From positions 1,651,001 to 1,715,000 of the forward strand of contig NZ_CP039704.1 in assembly GCF_005144965.1 (NCBI RefSeq): a DNA stretch of 64,000 bases, in the 5' to 3' direction. Positions 51,627-62,069 of the stretch are shown here, piece by piece. Within the stretch, counting starts at the first letter, position 1. Each line of letters opens with the position of its first letter. The DNA is from Hankyongella ginsenosidimutans (GTDB lineage: Bacteria; Pseudomonadota; Alphaproteobacteria; Sphingomonadales; Sphingomonadaceae). Position numbers and translations under genes: made by a program. The notes beneath the pieces are model-generated. The model saw nothing but the letters and a program-made list of their open reading frames with translations. It was not told the DNA's origin and ran no database searches.

Positions 51627-52843
51627 ATGCGCCTCGACAGCCACAGGATCGAATTTCCCGGCAGCCAGGGTATCCTGGCGGCGCGGCTCGACACGCCGCG
51701 CGGCGGCGCGCGTGCTTATGCGCTGTTCGCCCACTGCTTCACCTGTTCCAAAGACATCTTCGCGGCCAGCAGGATTGCCGCGCGTCTTGCCGACAATGGC
51801 ATTGCTACGCTCCGTTTCGACTTTACCGGGCTTGGCGCCAGCGAGGGCGAATTCGCCAACACCAATTTTTCCTCCAACGTCGACGACCTTGTGGCCGCGG
51901 CCGACTGGCTGGCGACCCGCCATGGCCCGGCACAACTCATGGTCGGCCATAGTCTGGGGGTGCCGCGGTGCTGGCGGCGGCGGAGCGTGTCCCGGGCTGC
52001 CGGGCGGTCGCCACCATCGGCGCGCCGTACGACCCGGCGCATGTAACCCACCAGTTTCATGAGTCGATGCATCTGATCGAGGCGGACGGCGAGGCCCAGG
52101 TGACGCTGGCCGGCCGGCAGTTCCGCATCCGCCGGCAGTTCATCGACGATGTGTTCGGCCAGCCGCAGGCGCAGCGCATCGCCAGCCTCAAACGCGCCCT
52201 GCTGGTGCTGCATGCGCCGCTGGACGACACCGTCTCGGTGGACAATGCCTCGGCGATTTTCGGTACGGCCAAGCACCCGAAGAGCTTCGTCAGCCTCGAT
52301 ACTGCCGACCACCTGCTGCGCGGCAAGGCCGACGCGATGTATGCCGCCGACGTGATCGCCGCCTGGGCGCTGCGTTACCTCAATCTCGCCGGAGACGGCA
52401 CCGCCGCAGACCGAGCCGGGCGAGACGATCGTCCAGGAATCCGGTCTTGGCCGTTATGCGCAGGCGATCCGGTCCGACGGGCACCTGTTGACCGCCGATG
52501 AGCCGGAGTCGGTCGGGGCGACGATCTTGGACCAGATCCTTACGATCTGCTGCTGAGTTCACTGGGTGCCTGCACCTCCATGACGATGCGCATGTACGCC
52601 CAGCGGAAAGGGTTGCGGCTCGAGCAGGCCTCGGTGCGCCTGCGGCACCGGAAAATTCACGCCAGCGACTGCACGGACTGCGAGACGAAGGAAGGCCTTG
52701 TCGACGAAATGACTCGCGAGATCACGCTGGTCGGCGACCTGAGCGCTGACGAGCGCGCGAAGCTGCTGGAGATCGCCGACAAATGCCCCGTGCACCGCAC
52801 CCTGCACAGCGAAGTGCGCGTGACCACCCGGTTGATCGATTAG
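51627..52843 (+). CDS. Bifunctional alpha/beta hydrolase - OsmC-family protein (frame broken about three times)
   Basis: A fusion of about 405 residues. The N-terminal hydrolase has [36 protein letters not shown] and the nucleophile VGHSLGG (interrupted near 51958), then [12 protein letters not shown] and the His in DTADHLL. The C-terminal OsmC domain shows [24 protein letters not shown] with the peroxidatic Cys, and [14 protein letters not shown] with the resolving Cys. Further frame changes lie near 52400 and 52530. The TAG stop is the first triplet of the 180-bp element that follows. Probable role: organic hydroperoxide or thiol stress. Confidence 0.85.
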
Positions 52844-53020
52844 AACGTGATGACTTTAGGTTGACCCACGCGCCATCGCGCGGTTGCACACGCACCGCTC
52901 ACCCTGAGCTGGACGAAGGGCTGAGCGGCTCGTGGTTCGTCCAGGCTCACCACGAGCGGACTTTACAGCCTGCTCCGTGAAGATCGGAATGGCGATCCCA
53001 TCCAATGTCAGCAGACTCTA
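52841..53020. repeat. 180-bp TA-bounded element with nested REP, copy 2
   Basis: It begins TTAGAACGTGATGACTTTAG (the TA at 52841) and ends CCAATGTCAGCAGACTCTA. It is the reverse orientation of 8088-8267 with the same length and the same REP core in the middle (about 52895-52962). It supplies the stop codon of the hydrolase-OsmC gene. Confidence 0.82.
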
Positions 53021-53025
53021 AGGTG

Positions 53026-53177
53026 TAGCAGGGAGTTGAAAAGTCGCGCAGATACAGCCCTGCTTCGTCATTCCGGCGAATCACAGGCAGAAAAACGCAA
53101 TCCCTTCCGGTGCACCCGGTGCCAGGAGACCCGGCGTTCGCCGGGATGACGACAAAAGACTTTTCTCCAGCCTGCTA
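53026..53177. repeat. 152-bp TA-bounded element, TAGCAGG termini
   Basis: The left end TAGCAGGGAGTTGAAAAG and the right end reversed TAGCAGGCTGGAGAAAAG are similar. Inner arms GTCATTCCGGCGAA and TTCGCCGGGATGAC pair. It starts six bases after the 180-bp element and reaches the 3' end of the TetR gene. Confidence 0.75.
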
Positions 53178-53778
53178 ACTCTCCGCGACCAGAAGGCCAG
53201 AAGACGTCGGCCAGGCGTTCGATGCGCTCGGGCGTCTCCGGCAGGTGATGGCTGAGCAGGGCATGCAGCAGGCTGTCGACCATCACGTCGAGCGCGGCGT
53301 CGACAGGCGCTGCCGGATTGATCATGCCGGCGTCGCCCGCGCGCTCGATGATCGCCCAGAACCGGCCCTTGAGCGGCACGATGACGCCACCCGATACCAG
53401 CGCGCGTGCCTGTGCATCGTCATGCGAGTCGATCAGCATCGCGCACAGCGCCGGGCCGGCGGCGGTCTGCGCCCAGAGCGTGACGACGCTGGCCATCAGG
53501 TCGACCAGGTGCGCACGGTCTGCGCCCGGACGCGGCCAGGGATGGCGATCCGCGATGTCGAGATACACCTCGCGCATCAGCTCAACGCGGCCGTGCCACC
53601 ACCGGTAGATCGTCGGCTTGCCGGACGAGGAGCGGCGCGCAATAGCTTCAATGCTTGCAGCCGTTGCGCCTCCCTCGCACAGGATCTCCTGCGCGGCGGA
53701 GAGGATCGCTGCGTGCGACTCCGGGTTTCGCGCACGGCCGATCGACTTGCGTCTGGCACCGCTCGGCTGATCCAACAT
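53068..53778 (-). CDS. TetR/AcrR-family regulator
   Basis: The N-terminal helix-turn-helix is ESHAAILSAAQEILCEGGATAASIEAIARRSSSGKPTIYRWWHGRVELM. A TetR_C-like ligand domain follows (LWAQTAAGPALCAMLIDSHDDAQARALVSGGVIVPLKGRFW). Family sequence ends near ERLADVFW at about 53200. The open frame then runs on through the repeat to 53068, giving an Arg-rich tail with no family likeness. If one base is missing near 53205, the protein would end VAES at the TAG 53175-53177 on the element's edge. Divergent from dsbD; direct repeats CGGCATGGC at 53807 and 53835 between them may be operators. Confidence 0.82.
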   Translation of the reverse strand: MLDQPSGARRKSIGRARNPESHAAILSAAQEILCEGGATAASIEAIARRSSSGKPTIYRWWHGRVELMREVYLDIADRHPWPRPGADRAHLVDLMASVVTLWAQTAAGPALCAMLIDSHDDAQARALVSGGVIVPLKGRFWAIIERAGDAGMINPAAPVDAALDVMVDSLLHALLSHHLPETPERIERLADVFWPSGRGELAGWRKVFCRHPGERRVSWHRVHRKGLRFSACDSPE

Positions 53779-53928
53779 TGCGCGCCCCTCTCATCCGGAA
53801 AGATTTCGGCATGGCGTACGTTAACGACACTCATCGGCATGGCAAGGCCGCATCGCATGCCGGAAAGTGCACACTTGCGCATTTTTTGTCAAAAACCCTT
53901 GGATGTTGCATCGGGTCGGCCCAAGTGC

Positions 53929-56086
53929 ATGGGCATGCTGTTCCGACTCCTGATCCTGCTGCAGATGATGTTCGTGGCCCCAGCGCTCGCACAGTCGGCT
54001 CAACCGCAGACGTTCGCACAGCAAGAGCACACCCGGATCGAGCTTGTCGCGGAACAGTCGAGCGTCGCCGCCGGCAAGCCCTTGACCATCGCTGTCGTGA
54101 TGACGCCGCAGCCCGGCTGGCACACCTACTGGCAGAACCCCGGCGACAGCGGTTCGGCGACACGTCTGAACTGGAAACTGCCGGAGGGTTGGTCTGCAAG
54201 CGCGCCGGCTTACCCGACGCCCAAGCGGTTCACGGTCGCGCAACTGGTCAGCTATGTTTACGACAAGCCGTCGCGGCTGCTGGTGACGCTGACGGCGCCC
54301 AGCATCCCGCAGGGGCAACCGAGGTTCCCATCGCGCTGCAGGCCGACTGGCTGGTGTGCGATGATGAAATCTGCGTGCCGGAGGCTGCTGCGCTGGCGCT
54401 GACCCTGCCGGTCGGGGATGGCGCGAACGACCCGGCGCGCACCGCCCTCTTCAGCGATGCGCGCGCGCAGCTGCCCAAGGCGGCGCAAGCGTCGGCAAAA
54501 TTCTTCCAGGACGCGGACATGTTCCAGCTTGAGATGCTGGAGTCCGACCAGCCGGACGGCCTGAAGCTCGCCGGCATGACGAGCGCTTATTTCTATCCTG
54601 TCGAGGACGGCGTGCTGGCTTACGGTAAACCGCAGACCATCGAGCAGGTCAGCCCCGACAAATGGGTGTTGAGCACGGGCGGCGGCTATGCCGAGCAGAA
54701 ACTGACCCAAATCACCGGCATTCTCGCTGTGGCCGGCAGCGACGGTGCGGTCCAGGGCTGGTTGCTCTCGGCCGAGCGGACGCCCAAGCCGCTCCGGGCC
54801 GCGGTGGCACTGCCAGCGGCCGGGCCGCAGAACGGCTCGGATGTCCCGCCGCCCCGATCGGGTCTGCTGGCCCTGCTGGGCTTTGCGCTGCTGGGTGGTC
54901 TGATCCTCAATGTGATGCCCTGCGTTTTCCCGATTCTCAGCCTCAAGGCGTTGTCGCTGGCGAAGGCGGGCGCGCATGAGGCGCATGCCCGTGCCGAGGC
55001 TGCGGCATATACGGCCGGCGTGCTTGCCACCTTCGGTCTCGCCGGGATCGTCCTGGCCTGGCTGCGGGCCAGCGGATTTTCAGTCGGCTGGGGCGTACAT
55101 CTTCAGGACCCGCGCAGTGTGGCGGTCCTGGCGCTGGTGATGGTGGTGATTGGTCTCAACCTGCTGGGCGCGTTCGAGATCGGCGGCGGACTGTCCGGGG
55201 TCGGCCAGGACTTGACCCAGAAGCGCGGCTGGGCCGGCGCGTTCTGGACCGGGGCGCTGGCGGTCCTGGTGGCCAGCCCTGCACCGTGCCGTTCATGGGT
55301 GCGGCACTTGGCGCCACTCTTGTGCTGCCGCCGGCTGAGGGGTTGCTGCTGTTCCTCGGCGTCGGCTTCGGCATGGCGCTGCCCTATCTGCTGATCGCTT
55401 TCGTGCCGGCGTTGCGGCGCATGCTGCCGCGGCCGGGTGCCTGGATGGAGAGTTTCCGCCGGTTCATGGCGTTCCCGATGTTCGCGACAGCGGTCTGGCT
55501 CAGCTGGGTCGTCGGGCGGCAGGCAGGCATTGACGGCATGGCGTTGGTGCTGGTTGCGGCATTGCTCGTCTCGCTGGCGCTCTGGCTTTACGGCCGCGGC
55601 GCGCGCGGTGTGCTGCGGCCGGTTGCGGCGGTCGTCTCCGTCGCGGCGGCTGTGCTGGCGGTCGCGGTCCTGAACGCACCGGACGTGCAGGCGGAAGCCG
55701 ATGGCGATGCCAAGCTCGCCGCGCAGGCCTTCACCGACGCCCGGCTCAGCCAGTTGCTCGGGGAGGGCAAGCCGACCTTCGTGTATTTCACGGCGGACTG
55801 GTGCGTGACCTGCAAGGTCAACGAGAAGCTTGCGTTGAACACCGCCGAAGTCGCCAATGCGTTCGCGCAGGCGCATGTGACCGTGCTGGAAGGCGACTGG
55901 ACGCGGCAGAACCCGGAAATCGCCAAGGTCCTCGCCCGCTATGGCCGCAACGGCGTGCCGCTTTACCTCTATTTCCCGCCGGGATCGGACATCGCCCGGC
56001 CGCAGATCCTGCCACAGGTGCTGACGCCGCAGATTCTGACCGAACTGGTGACCGCGCCCGTGGATGGAACCGCCGGTCCAGCCTGA
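53929..56086 (+). CDS. dsbD: DsbD/ScsB-type thiol:disulfide interchange protein (frame broken twice)
   Basis: Carries electrons from cytoplasmic thioredoxin across the inner membrane to periplasmic thiol proteins. A signal peptide (MGMLFRLLILLQMMFVAPALA) and an N-terminal domain with the redox pair in VCDDEICVPE are followed by eight-helix DsbD beta: NVMPCVFPILSLKAL and, after a frame change near 55285, CTVPFMGAALGATL hold the membrane cysteines. The C-terminal thioredoxin-like domain has FTADWCVTCKVNE. The first frame change is near 54315. The N-terminal domain pattern is ScsB-like. The neighbouring redoxin is a probable client. Confidence 0.9.
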
Positions 56087-56129
56087 TCCGGCTGGACTTC
56101 TATTCCGCAAAGACAAAGGAGACTTGACG

Positions 56130-56735
56130 ATGAAGGCCTTGCTCAGTTCGCTCCTGATCGCTGCGACGCTTGCCGGCCCTGCGTTCGCGCAGCCGCAGAT
56201 CGGCAAAGCGGCGCCGGACTTTACCGCCACCGACGCCAACGGCAAATCGCACAAACTGTCCGACTTCAAGGGCAAGACCGTGGTGCTGGAATGGACGAAC
56301 CCGGAATGCCCGTTCGTGCAGAAGCATTACAACAGCGGCAACATGCAGGCGCTGCAGACCGACGCCACCAAGGATGGCGTTGTCTGGCTCAGCGTCAATT
56401 CCGGCGCGCCCGGCAAGCAGGGCCATGTTGACGGCGCCGGTGCGAATCGGACCATCGCCGCCAGCAAGGCGCGTCCCACGGCTTACCTGCTGGACTCGAA
56501 TGGCCAGATCGGCAAGCTGTACGGTGCGCGCACGACGCCGCACATGTACGTGATCGACGCCAAGGGTACGCTCGTCTACATGGGCGGGATCGACAGCAAC
56601 AGTTCCGCCGATCCGGCGACGATCAAGACTGCAACCAACTATGTGAAGGCGGCGCTGGCCGATTTGAAGGCGGGTACGCCGATCAAGACTGCAACCTCGC
56701 AGCCCTACGGCTGCTCCGTGAAGTACGCGGGGTAG
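56130..56735 (+). CDS. Periplasmic peroxiredoxin-like redoxin
   Basis: 201 residues, intact, with signal peptide MKALLSSLLIAATLAGPAFA. A thioredoxin-fold AhpC/TSA-type domain begins IGKAAPDFTATDANGKSHKLSDFKGKTVVLEWTNPECPFVQKHY; the Cys in NPECPFV is the likely peroxidatic or redox residue. TPHMYVIDAKGTLVYMGGID contains the cis-Pro, and GCSVKY near the end adds a second Cys. It lies 43 bases after dsbD with AAAGGAG, so it is probably reduced by that protein (ScsB-partner pattern). Confidence 0.87.
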   Translation: MKALLSSLLIAATLAGPAFAQPQIGKAAPDFTATDANGKSHKLSDFKGKTVVLEWTNPECPFVQKHYNSGNMQALQTDATKDGVVWLSVNSGAPGKQGHVDGAGANRTIAASKARPTAYLLDSNGQIGKLYGARTTPHMYVIDAKGTLVYMGGIDSNSSADPATIKTATNYVKAALADLKAGTPIKTATSQPYGCSVKYAG

Positions 56736-56752
56736 CAACAAGCCTTGTGGGC

Positions 56753-56860
56753 AGTGGGTCATTTTGAATAAACCGCTCGTGGTGAGCTCGGACAGAACCA
56801 CGAGCCGCTCAACCCTTCGTCCAGCTCAGGGTGAGCGGCAAAATTTCAAAATGACCCACT
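56753..56860. repeat. REP-like double hairpin, TCATTTTGA variant
   Basis: The outer arms AGTGGGTCATTTTGAA and TTCAAAATGACCCACT are perfectly complementary. Inside are GCTCGTGGT...ACCACGAGC and GCTCAACCC...GGGTGAGC. Nearly identical to the copy at 58709. Confidence 0.9.
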
Positions 56861-56943
56861 ACCGCCTGGTGGCGCGCGTCGACGGACCGACGCTTGCCGC
56901 TAGGCAGCACGCGGCCCGCATGGTAGGCTGAACAAAATTCGAG

Positions 56944-57472
56944 ATGAAAGACAAAGCGATGCGTTTAGCCGGCCTACTGTTCGTCGCCACCCTGGCGCAA
57001 GCGGGCAGGCCCATGCGCAGACGGCTGAGCCCGCGCCTTCGGCTGCGCAGGCGCCACAGCCGGACAACAGCGCGCTGATCACGCCCGCGACCGCCGGCCT
57101 CGACACGTCCGCTGAAGACAACAATTACCAGCGGCGTATCCGGCAGGCGATCACGCCGGACGAGGTGCGGCTGGCCTGCCGCGCGCCGGACGGCTCGATC
57201 ACCATCAACAACGAGATCGTCGTCTGCGCCGAGCGCGATCCGGTCTCACGCTACCGCGTGCCGTCGACCGCCGAGAGCGCCGTCATCAACCCGGAGCGCG
57301 AGTCGCCGGTTGAACGCGCCCGCGCGGTCCTGCATGCCGAGCGCGGTGCGCCAGCCGGGCTTGGCGCCGATACGCCGGAGCCTGGCAGCATTGCGCGCGG
57401 CGGCTCAGGCGCAAACATCATCGGCCTTGCCAAGAAGATCGAGAAAATCCTCAAAAAGAACCCGAGGAATGA
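56944..57472 (+). CDS. Secreted hypothetical protein (frame broken)
   Basis: Not a recognised family. A signal peptide (MKDKAMRLAGLLFVATLAQA) precedes, after a frame change near 57010, a protein with NSALITPATAGLDTSAEDNNYQRRIRQ, then VRLACRAPDGSITINNEIVVCAERDPVSRYRVPS and a C-terminal lysine-rich IGLAKKIEKILKK. Adding one A in the A run near 57455 gives a natural end (KKEPEE then TGA at 57470). Without it the frame runs into the epimerase gene. The single Cys pair suggests a small exported protein. Confidence 0.6.
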
Positions 57473-57476
57473 TCTT

Positions 57477-57499
57477 CGGCGGCTGACAGCCGCTGCAGG
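57477..57499 (+). terminator. Possible terminator after the secreted protein gene
   Basis: GCGGCTG and CAGCCGC form a hairpin, followed by TGCAGGATTTTC. The loop is very short and the T run only four, so support is weak. Confidence 0.35.
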
Positions 57500-57560
57500 A
57501 TTTTCAGCGTTCCCCAGACACCCCGGTCGTGCAAACCTTGCCGCCTTGCAGGAGGCGAGG

Positions 57561-58713
57561 ATGCGGGAAGCGCGTATAGCGGTCATCGTCGGCACCCGGC
57601 CGGAGGTCATCAAGATGGCCCCGGTCTTTCGCGCCCTGCAGGCAACCGCCGGTCTCGTGCCGGTACTCTGCATCTCCGGCCAGCATGTCGCATTGATGGA
57701 GCAGGCGCTCGCGGATTTCAGCCTTGTGCCGGACGTGCGCCTGCCGCCCATTGGCGATGCGGGTCTGGCGGCCCGGCTCGGGGCGTTGACGGCGCAACTG
57801 GGGGCAGCGCTAGGGTGCCTGCGCCCGGCGCTCACCCTGGTGCAGGGCGATACGGCGACGGCGCTGGCGGGCAGCTTTGCCGCCTTTGCGGCCCCGTGTC
57901 CGGTCGGCCATGTCGAGGCGGGTCTGCGCACTGGCGACCTGGCGGCCCCTGGCCGGAGGAAGGCCATCGCCGCGCGATCGCCGCCATCGCCGCGCTCCAC
58001 TTCGCGCCCACAGCGCGGGCACGCGATAATCTCCTGCGCGAAGGGGTCGCGGCGGAACGCATCCATCTGACCGGTAACACCGGCATCGACGCCCTGCGTG
58101 CGACCGCTGCGATGCCGCCGGCGCTGCCGGACGCTCTGGATCAGGCTTTGCAGCGTGCGCATTCTGCCGGTCGCCGGCTGCTGCTTGTGACCGGGCATCG
58201 GCGCGAGAATTTCGGGGCAGGCCTGGCTGGCATATGCGCCGCCCTGGCGATGCTCGCAACGCGGCCGGATATCCTGATCCTGTATCCCGTGCATCGCAAT
58301 CCGCAGGTCGACGGGCCGGTGCGCAGGGCGCTGGATGGGCTTGGCAATGTCATTCTTGCCCCGCCGCTAGACTATCGCGCCTTCGTCCAGCTCCTGGAGC
58401 GCTGCCACATCGTTTTGACCGACTCCGGCGGCGTGCAGGAGGAGGCCCCGGCGTTCGGCAAACCGGCCCTGGTGCTGCGAGAGACGACGGAACGGCCGGA
58501 GGCTGTCGATGCAGGGTCGCGCGCCTGGTCGGCACGGACCCCGTGCGGATCGTCGCCGAGACGGTGCGCCTGCTTGATGACCGCAGTGCCTACGCCGCCA
58601 TGGCGCGCGCGGTCAGCCCGTTCGGGGACGGTCAGGCGGCAGCGCGGATCGCTGCAATCGCTGCGGCTTATCTGCAGGATGCGGGATCCTGGCCGCGGGG
58701 ACCAGGGTGGTAG
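57561..58713 (+). CDS. wecB: UDP-N-acetylglucosamine 2-epimerase (frame broken twice)
   Basis: Interconverts UDP-GlcNAc and UDP-ManNAc for surface polysaccharide synthesis. [21 protein letters not shown] is the family opening; [66 protein letters not shown] and [30 protein letters not shown] are all diagnostic. Frame changes near 57955 and 58518 each need one base. A GGAGGCGAGG precedes the ATG. The TAG stop lies within the outer arm of the following REP element. No other polysaccharide gene is adjacent. Confidence 0.92.
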
Positions 58714-58822
58714 TGGATCATTTTGAATAAACCGCTCGTGGTGAGCTCGGACAGAACCACGCGCCGCTCAACCCTTCGTCCAGCTCAGGGTGAGCGGCAA
58801 AATTGCAAAATAACCCACTACC
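58709..58822. repeat. REP-like double hairpin between convergent genes
   Basis: The outer arms GGTAGTGGATCATTTTGAA and TTGCAAAATAACCCACTACC pair imperfectly. The core matches 56753-56860 almost base for base, except ACCACGCGCC in one arm. It lies between convergent wecB and the S9 peptidase gene and could terminate transcription both ways. Confidence 0.88.
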
Positions 58823-58833
58823 GCCAGGGTACA

Positions 58834-60871
58834 TCAGTTGACGGTCGGTTTGCCGCCGTATTTGTCGAACCAGGCGAGGATGTGGGCGACCTTGCCGACC
58901 AGATTGCTCGGGCGGCCGTCCGTGTTGTGCGGCGCTTCCGGCACCCGCACCATCACCGCCGGCACGCCGCGCAGGCGCAGGGCCGTGTAATACTGCTCGG
59001 TCTCGGAGATCGGGGTGCGGTAGTCCGCCTCGCCGGTGATCATCATGGTCGGCGTCTTGACGTTGCCGACCAGCGACAGCGGCGAGCGCCGCCAGTAGTC
59101 GGCCTGCGCACCGTCCTCCCATGGCCTGCGCGAACCAGTAGCGGAAGAAGAACGGCGTGAAGTCGGCGGTCAGCACGAAGCTGGTCCAGTTGATGACCGG
59201 CTTGGCAACCACCGCCGCCTTGAAACGATCGGTCTTGCCGATGATCCAGGCGGTCAGCACGCCGCCGCCCGAGCCGCCGGTGACGAACAGCCGGTCAGGA
59301 TCCGCGACGCCCTGGCGATCACGGCGTCGGTCACCGCCATCAGGTCGTCGTAGTCGTCGCCGGGGTAGGCGTGATGGATGTGGTTGCCGAACGCCTCGCC
59401 GTAGCTGTCCGACCCGCGCGGGTTGGCGTACACCACCACATACCCATGCGCGGCCATCAGTTGCATTTCCGCCGCGAAGCGGGGCCGTAGTTGGCGAACG
59501 GGCCGCCGTGGATTTCCAGAATGGTCGGATAGCGCTTGCCGGGCTGGTAATCCGGCGGCGTCATCACCCAGGCATCGATCTGTGCGCCCTTGGTCGAGGG
59601 CACCGTGATCTTCTCGACCTTGCCGAGCGTGCGGTCGCCGAGCAGGTCGTCGTTCAGTTGTGTCAATATGCGCTCGCCGCTGCTACCGAACAGAGCGAGG
59701 TCGGCCGGGCGCGCGGGGCTGGCCTTGTTGTAGGCGACTACGCCGCCGCCGACGCTGTACGCCGCACCACCATAGGGCCGGCCGGTGCTGGTGCCGCCAA
59801 GGTCGCTGGCGATGGTGCGCACCTTGCCAGTCAGTTCGACGAAGCCGAGCTTGGTCACGCCCTGGTCGTCGTAGAGGAAATAGACGCCACGGCCGTTCGC
59901 GGCCCATACCGGGTCGGAGACCGTGCGGTCGAGGCTGGCGGTCATGGCGCGGGGTTGCTGCCGTCCGCATTCATGATCGAGAGCACGGCATTCTGGTAGC
60001 CTTGGTATTTGTCGTCATAGCCGACGTAGGCGATCAGCTTGCCGTCGGGAGACAGGGCCGGCTGCTGGTCCGGCCCGAAGCGGCTAGTCAGTTTGGTTTC
60101 CGTGCCGCTGGCGACATCGACGGCAAAGATGTCGCTGTTGCCGGGGATTTCCTTGGTGCGTGCCTCCGGGTTGGCGGCGAGGATGATGGCCTTGCCGTCC
60201 GGACTCCAGTTTGGCGCGCCTTCATGGTCGTAGTCAGCGGTGGTGACCTGGCGCGGCGTGCCGCCGTCTGCGGGCACGACGAACAACTGCGTCGTCGTGG
60301 GTTCGAGGTAGCCGCCGCCATCGGCGCGGAACACGGTCTGGTCGATGACTTTCAGCGGCGGCGCCCACTTCGCCCCTTCGGGTGGCTTGGGCAGGCTGGC
60401 GAGCGGTTTGGACTCGCGCGGGACATCGGCCAGGAACGCAATCTGCTTGCCGTCGGGTGACCAGCGGATGTTCTGCGGGCCCTCCTGCATGTTGGTGATG
60501 CGCGCCGTATGGCCGCTCGCCACCCAGCGCACGTAGATCTGCGCGCCGCCGTCGCTGGCGGTCACATAGGCAAGCCTGGTGCCGTCCGGCGACCAGCGCG
60601 GCTGGCTGTAACTGGCGGTGCCGGAGAGCAGCGGCTCATGCGCGCCGGTCCTCGTGTTAACCTGCCAGAGGTTGCCGCGCGCCCGGTCGCTCATGATGTC
60701 GTAGCCGCGCCGGACATAGACGATGCTGGACCCGTCCGGGCTGACCTGCGGATCGTCGGCCCATTCCAGGTTGAAGACGTCAAGGCTGTCGAACTTTTTC
60801 GGCGCGGCGTGCGCCGGCGCTGCCACCAGCAACAGGATGACGCCGGCGACCAGACGAGTGCGTGCGCGCAT
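58834..60871 (-). CDS. S9-family prolyl oligopeptidase, exported (frame broken at least three times)
   Basis: Secreted serine peptidase of about 680 residues. The signal peptide is [22 protein letters not shown]. The N-terminal beta-propeller has repeated WSPDGT/LSPDGK blades. The catalytic domain spans later frames: [29 protein letters not shown], the [12 protein letters not shown] nucleophile region, [17 protein letters not shown] with the Asp, and the His in [12 protein letters not shown]. Frame changes lie near 59945, 59465, 59305 and 59120. It resembles dipeptidyl aminopeptidase/acylaminoacyl peptidases. Confidence 0.88.
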
Positions 60872-60934
60872 ATGGACCTCTGGGGTTGAGCGGAATATTA
60901 TTTCAACGGCACGGTAATCGGTGCCGGCGGGCTG

Positions 60935-62069
60935 TCAAGCGCGCAGGTCGTCGATCACGGCGGCCAGCGCATCCAGGCAACTGCGACCCAGGTGCTTGCT
61001 GCGCTCGGGCGACCAGCCGTGGATGGGGTCCGGGTTGTCGTCGGCGTCCTTGAACGGCATTTCCAGCGTCATCGCCAGGCAGCCGAACGCCTCGGCGACG
61101 GCGTTGGTGCACATGGTCATGTTGGCCGCGCCGGACTTGGCGATCTCATAGCCGATGCGGGTCTGGAAGTCCGGATTGAGCGCCGCCAGCGCCGCCTTGT
61201 AGCGCGCGAGCAGGCTCAGCTGATGGTCCGTGATCGAGGGATGCCCTCGAAGCCGGCGATGAAATTGTGTGGCAGCGCCTCGTCGCCATGGACATCCAGA
61301 CAGAAGTCGACGCCGGTGCGGTGCATGGCCTCCAGCACGCGATAGACCTCCGGGCTGCGCTCCAGCGTGGGCGTCTGCCATTCCCGGTTGAGATTGGTCC
61401 CGACAGCATTGGTGCGCAGGTGGCCGCGCCGCGAGCCGTCCGGGTTCATGTTGGGCACGATGTGGAACACATGCTGGCGGCGCAGTTTGCGCGCGAGCGC
61501 GTCGGCGGGGTCGGTCAGGCGCTCCAGCAGGCCTTCCATCCACCACTCGGCCATAGTCTCGCCCGGGTGCTGGCGGGCGATCAGCCACAGCTTGCGCGCG
61601 GGCGTCTCCGCATCGGTGATCGACAGGCAATCGAGCGGCTGGCCATCCAGGGTCTCGCCGAGCATGCTGAGCGTTACGCCGGGGCGGACGGCCATGCGCG
61701 CGATCAGATCGTGGTGCCGTTCCATGCTGTAGGGCGCGAAATAGGCAATCCAGCCGGCATTCAGCGTCGGGGTGACATTGATCGTCAGCACGCCGTCGGC
61801 ATAGTGCGTCTCCAGCCGGGTCCAGGTCTGGCGGTCCTCGCTGTAGCAGGCGCGGTAGCCGGCCCAGGCGTAGGGTAGGCGGCCCCGCCGGCGTTGACGA
61901 TGCGCAGCGTGCAGCTATGCCCCGCCGCACCGCTCAGGCGGAAGTGGAACCACTGGTAGAAGTCGGACTGATGGTCCTTGCGGATGGTAAGGTCGAAGGC
62001 GGCGGGGCCGGTCTGGGCCACGACTTCGATATTGCCGCTATCGAACGCGGCGTTGATGCTTGGTCTCAC
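60935..62069 (-). CDS. M14 zinc carboxypeptidase, cytosolic-carboxypeptidase (CCP) type (frame broken twice)
   Basis: About 377 residues. The N-terminal beta domain (INAAFDSGNIEVVAQTGPAAFDLTIRKD, FYQWFHFRLSGA) is the CCP hallmark. The peptidase domain has the zinc motif ARQHPGETMAEWWMEGLL, VFHIVPNMNPDGSRRGHLRTNAVGTNLNREW and the second zinc His in DVHGDE; the catalytic Glu lies in AMTLEMPFKD. The GTG start overlaps the lipoprotein stop (GTGA). Frame changes are near 61880 and 61240. Bacterial CCP homologues remove terminal residues from peptides; the target is unknown. Confidence 0.87.

Noticed and set aside
57165..58070. Fusion of the secreted hypothetical protein with the epimerase
   Set aside because: Both parts have their own ribosome site or signal peptide. 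Adding one A near 57455 creates a natural stop, and a hairpin lies between them.
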